In this document: positions 6,315 through 12,876 of the stretch, piece by piece
Position numbering within the stretch: position 1 is the stretch's first letter
How the letters are laid out: the number at the start of each line of letters is the position of its first letter
Assembly (NCBI GenBank): GCA_013042125.1
Contig: JABDQS010000011.1
Span: 1 to 14,949 of the forward strand
Origin: Eudoraea sp.
Lineage (GTDB): Bacteria > Bacteroidota > Bacteroidia > Flavobacteriales > Flavobacteriaceae
Direction of reading: 5' to 3'
DNA: 14,949 nt
Program-made: the position numbers and the translations under genes
The notes under the pieces: model-generated
Databases searched by the model: none
The model's input: only the letters and a program-made list of their open reading frames with translations
What the model was told of the DNA's origin: nothing

Positions 6315-9173
6315 ATGAAGAAACACTACTTTCTATTTGTATGTCTTTTTTTTGGTTCTCTTACTTTGCTTCATTCGCAAATTACGGGTACCGTAAAGGG
6401 CGAAGACGGTGTTCCATTACCCGGAGCTTCCGTAGTTAAAAAAGGTACCCAGGTGGGTACCACGACCGATTTTGACGGGAACTTTACAATCGATGCCATC
6501 ATCGGTGATCGTTTGATCGTTTCTTACATTGGCTTTGAACCCAGAGAAGTTCAGGTCAATAGTACTATCCTCACTATCACCCTGGTATCAGGAGTGCAAT
6601 TATCTGAGGTGATCATTACGGGTTCCAGGAACCCTAACAGAACAGCAACCGAAAGTACGGTCCCTGTTGATGTTATTGATGTGAAGGAACTCGCCAATGT
6701 GTCGCCACAGGTAAACCTGAATCAAATTCTGAATTACGTAGCACCATCATTTACTTCCAACACACAAACCATTTCAGATGGAACGGATCACATAGATCCT
6801 GCCTCGCTAAGAGGTTTAGGACCTGATCAGGTGTTGGTTTTGATCAATGGGAAAAGAAGACATACATCTTCCCTTGTAAATGTAAATGGAACCTTTGGTA
6901 GGGGAAGCGTAGGGACAGATCTAAACGCTATACCTGCCGCTGCTATTCAGCGTATTGAGGTTCTTCGCGATGGTGCAGCTGCTCAGTACGGATCCGATGC
7001 CATAGCCGGGGTGATCAATATCATCCTGAACCGCTCGGTTAATGAATTGCAGTTGACCACCACTACCGGTGCTAATTTCTCAAAAAATTCGAATGATCAA
7101 ACAGGAGGTTCTGATGGCGCAACTACAAATGTTGCCGGTAGCTACGGAATTTCTATGGGTGAAAGAGGTGGTTTTTTAAACCTGTCCGGTGATTTTGATG
7201 TTCGTCAGGAATACGGCAGGATGAATGAATGGGAAGGAGATGTATTTAATCTTTACAATACTGTTGAACGATTTGCAAGAGCAGACGGTGCTGACCTTTC
7301 ATTGCTTTTAGATGATGATGTAACTGATGTATTACAGTATGCGAATGCTGCCGGTATTGACACGCAGGGAGCGACTACAAAGGCAGAATTGCAGCCTATT
7401 CTTTCCGGGGATAATACTACTGCAGAACTAGCTGCCCGCGGTCTCGAAAGAAGTGATTTTAATATGAGGGTAGGGCAATCTGCTTTGCGAGGCGGACGAT
7501 TTTTTGCCAATTTCTCTTTACCTCTGGATGATAATGGAACAGAACTATATTCTTTTGGAGGTTTGAGTTCCCGAAATGGTAATTCTGCAGGTTTTTACAG
7601 GTTGCCTAATCAAAGCAGGACGTATACTCCGGCTTACTTTAACGGATTCCTTCCTGAGATCAACTCCAATGTTAAGGATCAGTCCTTCTCACTGGGGATC
7701 AAAGGGATGATAGGAGACTGGAATGTAGATCTTAGTAATACCTATGGGAAGAACTCCTTCCTATATGTAATTGGCAATACCTATAATGCCTCCTTACAAA
7801 ACGCATCGCCTACTATTTTTGATGCCGGTGGATTCTCATTTTCACAGAATACCGCCAATTTAGATATATCGAAATTCTATGATGATCTCCTAAATGGCCT
7901 GAACGTGGCATTTGGATCGGAATTCAGATCAGAAGTTTATGAGATAGTTGCCGGAGAAGAAGCATCCTATGCACAATACACGGCAGCAGGAGAAGTTGTT
8001 AAACTTGCTTCGCAACAACCGGCGGTCGACTTTTTTGACTCTTCACGTCCGGGGGGATCTCAGGTATTTCCGGGATTTGCTCCAAGCAATGCCTTGTCCA
8101 GAGGACGAACCAGTGTTGCAGGATATCTGGATCTTGAAGCTGATTTTTCTGACGCTTTCCTTGCCAGTTTTGCGACCCGGTATGAAAATTACAGTGATTT
8201 TGGATCCACGATCAATTTTAAATTAGCAGCCAGGGTTAAGGCATCTGAAAACTTAAATTTAAGGGGTGCATTGAATACAGGCTTTAGAGCACCATCATTA
8301 CATCAGCTAAACTTTAATTCTACGTCCACTATTTTTGATAATCTTGGAAATCCACAGGAAGTGGGAACCTTTGCAAATGATAGTAAGGCCGCAGATTTAT
8401 TGGGTATTCCATCACTAAAAGAGGAAACCTCTCAAAGTATTAGTCTCGGACTTACCTCCAAGATTCCGTCTGCAAATCTTACCGTTACTGTAGATGGCTA
8501 TTTTGTGAAGATAGATGACAGGGTTGTCTATACGGGTCAGTTTTCCGGCCCGGGAACCGGGACAGAACTCGATAATTTGTTAAGACAAGCCAATGCAACC
8601 GCAGCTTCATTCTTTGCAAATGCGATAGATACAGAATCGAAGGGAATAGATCTTGTGATCACCCATGATGCCTTTCTTTCAGATAGTTGGAGATTAAAAT
8701 CAGTTCTTGCGGGGACTTTGTCTAAAACTAAAAAAGTAGGGGATATTAAAGCCTCGGACGTATTGCGTGATGCCGGATTAATAGACACCTATTTTCCTGA
8801 AGATAGCAGGGTTTACCTGGAAGAAGCAGTTCCCAGAACAAAGGTAAACCTATCTAATACCTTTCTTTCAGATAAATTCGTGATCTTCCTTCGTAACGTC
8901 TATTTTGGAGAAGTGACCGAAGCCACAACCACTATTGCAAATCAGCAGGTATTTGGAACCAAATTGGTAACAGATCTATCGCTGGGCTACAAAGCTTCAG
9001 AAGCTTTTACTCTGACGATAGGGGCTAACAACCTATTTGATATTTATCCTGATAGGGCTGAAGATTCCTTTGGAAACAGGAGTGGAGGTCGTTTTGATTG
9101 GTCCCGTAGAGCTCAGCAATTTGGGATAGCTGGCCGATTCCTATTTGCGCGACTAAGCATTGGTCTGAAATAA
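6315..9173 (+). CDS. TonB-dependent outer-membrane receptor with CarboxypepD_reg-like domain
   Basis: A complete 952-aa outer-membrane receptor that takes up a ligand using TonB-ExbBD energy; the ligand cannot be read from sequence. A signal peptide (residues 1-21) ends ...LLHS before Gln22. A CarboxypepD_reg-like beta domain follows (about 23-95, with GVPLPGASV and [11 protein letters not shown]), then a TonB-box-like [10 protein letters not shown] (97-105). The plug spans about 112-240, with [38 protein letters not shown] and GVINIIL. The rest is the 22-strand barrel, with the late motif [16 protein letters not shown] and the near-C-terminal [12 protein letters not shown]. The last residue is Lys rather than the usual aromatic. 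No SusD-like partner is adjacent, so it is probably not a Sus-type glycan importer; siderophore, metal or small-molecule uptake remain open. No TAnnTTTG box is seen in the 160 bp upstream, so it may depend on another sigma factor or activator. Confidence 0.93.
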   Translation: MKKHYFLFVCLFFGSLTLLHSQITGTVKGEDGVPLPGASVVKKGTQVGTTTDFDGNFTIDAIIGDRLIVSYIGFEPREVQVNSTILTITLVSGVQLSEVIITGSRNPNRTATESTVPVDVIDVKELANVSPQVNLNQILNYVAPSFTSNTQTISDGTDHIDPASLRGLGPDQVLVLINGKRRHTSSLVNVNGTFGRGSVGTDLNAIPAAAIQRIEVLRDGAAAQYGSDAIAGVINIILNRSVNELQLTTTTGANFSKNSNDQTGGSDGATTNVAGSYGISMGERGGFLNLSGDFDVRQEYGRMNEWEGDVFNLYNTVERFARADGADLSLLLDDDVTDVLQYANAAGIDTQGATTKAELQPILSGDNTTAELAARGLERSDFNMRVGQSALRGGRFFANFSLPLDDNGTELYSFGGLSSRNGNSAGFYRLPNQSRTYTPAYFNGFLPEINSNVKDQSFSLGIKGMIGDWNVDLSNTYGKNSFLYVIGNTYNASLQNASPTIFDAGGFSFSQNTANLDISKFYDDLLNGLNVAFGSEFRSEVYEIVAGEEASYAQYTAAGEVVKLASQQPAVDFFDSSRPGGSQVFPGFAPSNALSRGRTSVAGYLDLEADFSDAFLASFATRYENYSDFGSTINFKLAARVKASENLNLRGALNTGFRAPSLHQLNFNSTSTIFDNLGNPQEVGTFANDSKAADLLGIPSLKEETSQSISLGLTSKIPSANLTVTVDGYFVKIDDRVVYTGQFSGPGTGTELDNLLRQANATAASFFANAIDTESKGIDLVITHDAFLSDSWRLKSVLAGTLSKTKKVGDIKASDVLRDAGLIDTYFPEDSRVYLEEAVPRTKVNLSNTFLSDKFVIFLRNVYFGEVTEATTTIANQQVFGTKLVTDLSLGYKASEAFTLTIGANNLFDIYPDRAEDSFGNRSGGRFDWSRRAQQFGIAGRFLFARLSIGLK

Positions 9174-9198
9174 GGAACAATCAAGGTAATGAATTTAA

Positions 9199-9220
9199 AA
9201 CCCTCTTCGGAGGGTTCTTT
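9199..9220 (+). terminator. UUCG-loop terminator after the TonB receptor
   Basis: A perfect 7-bp stem (AACCCTC at 9199-9205, GAGGGTT at 9210-9216) is closed by a C(TTCG)G tetraloop, one of the most stable RNA loops, followed by CTTTTATTT. It separates the receptor gene from the downstream small exported protein. Confidence 0.8.
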
Positions 9221-9294
9221 TATTTGCGAATGGCGGGCATACTAAAACAAAGAATTATCAGTTTATCAGCATAAGACAGATAGTATTTGGATCT

Positions 9295-9744
9295 ATGACA
9301 ATTTCAGTAAAACATATTTTAATTGGTTTTTTCTTTGTGTTGCTTACTTGTTTTTCAAACGCGCAGGACCGTGAATGTAGGCTGGGCCTTGGCGGAAGTA
9401 CGGCAGAAACCATTATTCAAGTATTTCAATTGAATGAAGAACAGATACAGAAAATGAACGAATGGACAGCAGAACTCAAGCTGTCCAATAAGGTTTATCA
9501 AGATGAGATCGCACAACTTTTCGATACGCATCCACAAAGTAAAACCGAAGATCTTGAAGCGTTGGCAACTAAATACAAGGTATTAAAGGATAAGGTCCTT
9601 GCAAATACCAGGGAATATGATTTGCGTTTACTGGAACTGTTCAATCCAAAACAATATGATCGTTATTTGGAATTGTGCGCTACAGCCAACAGGATCCCTT
9701 ATAAAATTATTCCCAAAATATATCCTTCCGGCAATCCGGAATAA
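9295..9744 (+). CDS. Small exported helical protein, function unknown (Spy/CpxP-like shape)
   Basis: A 149-aa protein I cannot assign with certainty. A clear signal peptide (hydrophobic residues 8-20, ending SNA before Gln24) directs it to the periplasm. The mature part is almost all helical and charged: FQLNEEQIQKMNEW (44-57), a central amphipathic helix around 84-105, and NTREYDLRLLELFNPKQYDRYLEL (about 104-127), which resembles the LTxxQ-type pattern of Spy/CpxP periplasmic chaperones. That likeness is in pattern only. Two cysteines (Cys28 and Cys128) could form a disulphide. It follows the TonB receptor gene after a strong terminator and 120 bp, so it is probably a separate unit. TAGTATTTG just upstream (9281-9289) is a promoter-like sequence with one extra spacer base. 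The ATG at 9295 is the only start that keeps the signal peptide. Confidence 0.7.
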   Translation: MTISVKHILIGFFFVLLTCFSNAQDRECRLGLGGSTAETIIQVFQLNEEQIQKMNEWTAELKLSNKVYQDEIAQLFDTHPQSKTEDLEALATKYKVLKDKVLANTREYDLRLLELFNPKQYDRYLELCATANRIPYKIIPKIYPSGNPE

Positions 9745-9795
9745 AGAGACAGGGAATTAGCAGGGTATTTGGTTAAAAAACACTGCTGAAGTTTG

Positions 9796-9803
9796 TACTT
9801 TTG
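9796..9803 (+). promoter_or_regulatory. -7 promoter box of pyrD
   Basis: TACTTTTG matches TAnnTTTG exactly and ends 16 bases before the ATG at 9820. A TTTG at 9768-9771 lies 24 bases upstream, slightly too far for a normal -33. The box lies downstream of the alternative TTG start at 9793, so that codon would not be in the mRNA. Confidence 0.55.
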
Positions 9804-9819
9804 CCATTTAAAAGCCGGC

Positions 9820-10860
9820 ATGTACAAAGCGATCATCAGACCTTTTCTTTTTTTATTCGATCCCGAGAAAGTGCATCACTTTTCTTTTAGTGCCATAAAG
9901 CTTACCTCCCGACTTGGCCTTTCAGGTATTTTCCGAAAATTGTATGCTATTGATGATGCCCGGTTAGAAAGAGTAGTATTTGGTTTGAAGTTTAAAAATC
10001 CTGTAGGTCTTGCAGCCGGATTCGATAAAAATGCTGTTCTCTATAATGAACTGGCCAATTTTGGCTTTGGTTTTGTTGAGATTGGAACACTAACTCCAAA
10101 AGCACAAGCGGGGAATCCTAAAAAACGATTATTCAGATTAAAAGCAGACAAGGCCATTATCAACAGAATGGGGTTTAACAATGAAGGAGTGCTGGCAGCT
10201 GTAGAACGATTAAAAAAAGAGCATACCGTTCTCATCGGGGGAAATATTGGTAAGAATAAGGTGACCCCTAATGAAGATGCAGGGCAGGATTACCTCATTT
10301 GTTTTAGGGCCCTTTACGATCATGTAGATTATTTTGTTGTAAATGTAAGCTCTCCCAACACACCTGGTTTAAGGGAACTACAGGAGAAGGCCCCCTTAAC
10401 GGCTCTTTTAAAATCCCTTAGATTAGAAAACAAAAACCTGGCACAGGAAAAAGGGATCAAAGTACGCCCCATCCTCTTAAAAATTGCCCCGGATCTTTCT
10501 GATGAGCAATTACTCGACATCATCGATATTGTAAATGAGACCAAAATAGACGGTATTATTGCTACCAATACAACCGTAGAAAGAAAGAAACTTATCTCAG
10601 AACCTTTATTAGTGGAAGAAGCAGGAGGATTAAGTGGGGAGCCACTTAAAAAAAGGAGTACAGATGTAATTAGATTCTTAGCTGATAAAAGCAATAGATC
10701 CATTCCTATTATTGGAGTAGGAGGGATTCACTCAGCAGCCGATGCATTAGAGAAACTGGAAGCCGGTGCCAGCCTTGTTCAGCTATGGACAGGATTTGTC
10801 TATGAAGGGCCGGCCCTGATAAAACAAATAAACAGGGCACTTCTTGTCCAGGATGCTTAA
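9820..10860 (+). CDS. pyrD: Dihydroorotate dehydrogenase, class 2 (quinone-linked)
   Basis: Oxidises dihydroorotate to orotate in pyrimidine synthesis, passing electrons through FMN to membrane quinones. The 346-aa protein has the class 2 N-terminal helical extension ([20 protein letters not shown]), which docks on the inner membrane and forms the quinone tunnel. The barrel follows, with AAGFDKN (65-71), NRMGFNN (115-121), [15 protein letters not shown] (174-188; Ser178 is the expected class 2 catalytic base), the FMN-contact lysine in KIAPDL (221-226), TNTT (249-252), GGLSG (269-273) and GVGGI (299-303). A TTG start at 9793 would add nine residues but lies ahead of the promoter's -7 box, so the ATG at 9820 is used. 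The gene is transcribed alone. Its TAA stop (10858-10860) overlaps the stop of the convergent Dabb gene. Confidence 0.96.
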   Translation: MYKAIIRPFLFLFDPEKVHHFSFSAIKLTSRLGLSGIFRKLYAIDDARLERVVFGLKFKNPVGLAAGFDKNAVLYNELANFGFGFVEIGTLTPKAQAGNPKKRLFRLKADKAIINRMGFNNEGVLAAVERLKKEHTVLIGGNIGKNKVTPNEDAGQDYLICFRALYDHVDYFVVNVSSPNTPGLRELQEKAPLTALLKSLRLENKNLAQEKGIKVRPILLKIAPDLSDEQLLDIIDIVNETKIDGIIATNTTVERKKLISEPLLVEEAGGLSGEPLKKRSTDVIRFLADKSNRSIPIIGVGGIHSAADALEKLEAGASLVQLWTGFVYEGPALIKQINRALLVQDA

Positions 10861-11273
10861 GGAGTCCAGTAATCCACAACAAGCACATCTTCCAGGACAG
10901 GCCCCGATAAGTCCCCAAAAGCCTTATGGTCAGGATGAGGCAGATAAACCTCACGTGCTGCCTTGCTTGCAAAAGTCAGGAAAAAGCAGTGGGTAAAACC
11001 TTTGTTTAACCCTTCCGGACTATTATTAATACCCCATTCTATCGATTCTATTTCCGGAATTTTATTCTTAAGAGCAACAAAGGCAGTTTCTATCTCCGCC
11101 ATTTGCTCTGAGGAAGTTCCCTCCTTGAATTTAAACAAGACCACATGGCGCAGCACACTGTCTTGATCTATTTTGGTAGCAGAGAGGGAGTTTTCTGTGG
11201 ACATAGATGTTTGGTTAATGCCCATCGCAGAGAAAACCATGAGCAGGGTAAGAAGACTAATATAAATTTTCAT
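10857..11273 (-). CDS. Exported Dabb (stress-responsive A/B barrel) domain protein
   Basis: A 138-aa protein. The N-terminus ([18 protein letters not shown]) is a signal peptide without a lipobox cysteine, so the mature form should be periplasmic. A short polar linker leads to one Dabb domain at about residues 39-137: [12 protein letters not shown] (41-52), [16 protein letters not shown], the central [10 protein letters not shown] (92-101), and [10 protein letters not shown] (110-119), the usual family His-Pro-x-His signature. Dabb proteins form dimeric ferredoxin-like barrels; roles range from stress response to polyketide cyclisation, and none can be fixed here. The stop (TAA on the minus strand, 10857-10859) overlaps that of pyrD, so both genes end on the same TTAA. 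It is divergent from the LysE-type gene. A near-consensus TACTTTTT (11304-11297) might be its -7 box. Confidence 0.85.
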   Translation of the reverse strand: MKIYISLLTLLMVFSAMGINQTSMSTENSLSATKIDQDSVLRHVVLFKFKEGTSSEQMAEIETAFVALKNKIPEIESIEWGINNSPEGLNKGFTHCFFLTFASKAAREVYLPHPDHKAFGDLSGPVLEDVLVVDYWTP

Positions 11274-11302
11274 TCGAGAAATTTTTGTAAGATATAAAAA
11301 AG

Positions 11303-11310
11303 TACGTTTG
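11303..11310 (+). promoter_or_regulatory. -7 promoter box of the LysE-type gene
   Basis: TACGTTTG matches TAnnTTTG exactly, 30 bases before the GTG start at 11341. A TTTG at 11284-11287 is 15 bases upstream, a short spacing for a -33. On the other strand TACTTTTT (11304-11297) shares its TA, so the two divergent genes may have overlapping -7 regions. Confidence 0.45.
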
Positions 11311-11340
11311 TTTGTTATCCACTAAAAAGCGAGGACCAAA

Positions 11341-11967
11341 GTGAATTTTGAGATCTTATGGGGGTTTGCATTGGCCACAGCTTCATTGGCCATATTTCCG
11401 GGTCCTGATAATATCTATGTACTAACCCAAAGCATTGCTAACGGAAAGAAATATGGTCTGGCTACAACAGCCGGATTGATATCCGGATGCCTTGTGCATA
11501 CTACCTTATTGGCTTTTGGGGTGTCGGCGATCATCAAATTAAACCCCTCTTTGTTTTTCACCATCAAGCTTTTTGGCGCTATCTATCTATTCTATTTGGC
11601 GTTCCGTGTTCTGCGTTCTGAAGCCAGGATATCCATAGAAACACCAACTAAACCTAAAAGAACACTTTGGCAATTGTACCGCCAGGGATTTGTAATGAAT
11701 GTTCTCAATCCTAAGGTCACTGTATTCTTTCTTGCGTTTTTTCCTGGCTTTCTTTTCAGTAACTTTTTAAGTACCACCCTTCAATTTTATGTTTTAGGCA
11801 TACTTTTTATGCTGATCTCCGGGATGATTTTCTCTGCGATCGCCATGTTGGCCGGCTCTATTTCCGGATACCTTCAAAAGCATCCAAAAGCTCCGTTGGT
11901 TTTAAAATGGCTGCAAATACTAGTTTTTATCGGGATAGGTCTTTATCTGTTATTATCCTATAAATAA
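11341..11967 (+). CDS. LysE/RhtB family translocator (amino-acid exporter type)
   Basis: A 208-aa inner-membrane protein of the LysE/RhtB superfamily, which exports amino acids such as lysine, threonine or homoserine lactone. The exact substrate is not predictable. Hydrophobic segments fit the usual six-helix fold: about residues 4-22, 40-65, 70-88, 115-140, 147-172 and 187-206. The family signature SLAIFPGPDNIYVLTQSIANG lies at about 16-36, and NVLNPKVTVFFLAFFPGF (about 119-136) is the second conserved block. The start is GTG at 11341, supported by GAGGA at 11331-11335, a Shine-Dalgarno-like site rare in this window, at five bases' distance. The ORF begins at the normal family N-terminus. 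The HMG-CoA lyase gene follows 33 bp later with its own promoter box. Confidence 0.92.
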   Translation: MNFEILWGFALATASLAIFPGPDNIYVLTQSIANGKKYGLATTAGLISGCLVHTTLLAFGVSAIIKLNPSLFFTIKLFGAIYLFYLAFRVLRSEARISIETPTKPKRTLWQLYRQGFVMNVLNPKVTVFFLAFFPGFLFSNFLSTTLQFYVLGILFMLISGMIFSAIAMLAGSISGYLQKHPKAPLVLKWLQILVFIGIGLYLLLSYK

Positions 11968-11970
11968 TGG

Positions 11971-11978
11971 TAATTTTG
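11971..11978 (+). promoter_or_regulatory. -7 promoter box of the HMG-CoA lyase gene
   Basis: TAATTTTG matches TAnnTTTG exactly, 22 bases before the ATG at 12001, and begins four bases after the LysE-type gene's stop. A TCTG at 11946-11949 could be a weak -33. Confidence 0.45.
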
Positions 11979-12000
11979 AAGGATAGAACAATTTTTGTTT

Positions 12001-12867
12001 ATGTCTGAAAAGGTTAAAATAATTGAATGTCCCAGAGATGCCATGCAGGGGATCAAGATGTTTATACCTACAGAGAAAAAAATTAAATATCTCCAATCCT
12101 TACTCAGCTGCGGCTTTCATACGATCGATTTCGGCAGTTTTGTATCGCCAAGGGCCATCCCGCAAATGGCGGATACTGCCGAGGTTTTAGAGGGATTGGA
12201 CTTGCAACATAACCTTTCTGAATTATTGGCTATTGTGGCGAATGTAAGAGGTGCTCAGGATGCATGCGAACACAAGACCATAGATTACCTGGGATATCCA
12301 TTTTCTATTTCTGAGAACTTTCAAATGCGGAATACCCATAAGACCATTTCCCAGTCTACAGAGATCTTAAAGGAGATCCTGGATATAGCTTCTAATGCCG
12401 GGAAAGAAGTGGTTGTTTATATATCCATGGGTTTTGGAAATCCCTATGGTGATCCGTGGAATGTGGAGATTGTAGGGGAGTGGACGCAAAAACTCACAGC
12501 AATGGGCGTGAAGATTTTATCTCTGTCAGATACCGTAGGTACATCCACTCCTGAGATCATATCATATTTATTCAATAATTTAATTCCCATGTATCCCGGG
12601 GTGGAATTTGGTGCCCATTTACACACTACACCCACTACATGGCACGAAAAGATAGACGCTGCATTTAAAGCAGGCTGCAGGCGTTACGATGGAGCTATTC
12701 AGGGTTTTGGAGGCTGTCCTATGGCCAGAGATGAACTTACGGGCAATATGCCTACCGAAAAGATGTTATCTTATTTTACTTCAAAAAAAGCAGATACCAA
12801 TGTAACCTGGACGGTATTTGAAGCAGCCTTTAATCAGGCCACACAGGTCTTTTCTGCGTATCACTAG
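12001..12867 (+). CDS. Hydroxymethylglutaryl-CoA lyase (flavobacterial variant)
   Basis: Predicted to split HMG-CoA into acetyl-CoA and acetoacetate, the last step of leucine breakdown, in the cytoplasm. The 288-aa DRE-TIM barrel has the main catalytic residues: Arg12-Asp13 in ECPRDAMQ, the metal-binding HxH (His206, His208) in GAHLHTT, Cys239 in GFGGCPMARDELTGNM, and Asn249. SFVSPRAIPQMAD (46-58) and SLSDTVGTSTPE (174-185) match family blocks. Differences from the human-type enzyme are notable: EVGPRDGLQ is shortened to ECPRDAMQ, the Glu in the EVTSFVSP block is Asp43, and the residues after HxH differ. Very similar sequences recur across flavobacteria as I recall them, so this is a lineage variant rather than damage. 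A TTG at 11995 would add two residues; the ATG at 12001 is preferred. Its stop is 9 bp from that of the convergent TonB receptor. Confidence 0.87.
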   Translation: MSEKVKIIECPRDAMQGIKMFIPTEKKIKYLQSLLSCGFHTIDFGSFVSPRAIPQMADTAEVLEGLDLQHNLSELLAIVANVRGAQDACEHKTIDYLGYPFSISENFQMRNTHKTISQSTEILKEILDIASNAGKEVVVYISMGFGNPYGDPWNVEIVGEWTQKLTAMGVKILSLSDTVGTSTPEIISYLFNNLIPMYPGVEFGAHLHTTPTTWHEKIDAAFKAGCRRYDGAIQGFGGCPMARDELTGNMPTEKMLSYFTSKKADTNVTWTVFEAAFNQATQVFSAYH

Positions 12868-12876
12868 TTTGTTTTG

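Noticed and set aside
6444..6461. Perfect inverted repeat GGTACCC-AGGT-GGGTACC
   Set aside because: It lies inside the TonB receptor's coding sequence and arises from two Gly-Thr codon pairs (KGTQVGTT); no T tract follows, so it is probably chance.
9745..9795. Possible terminator or -33 element between the small exported protein and pyrD
   Set aside because: Only a 5-bp stem with a 20-base loop can be drawn, and the TTTG lies 24 bases from the -7 box; neither is convincing.
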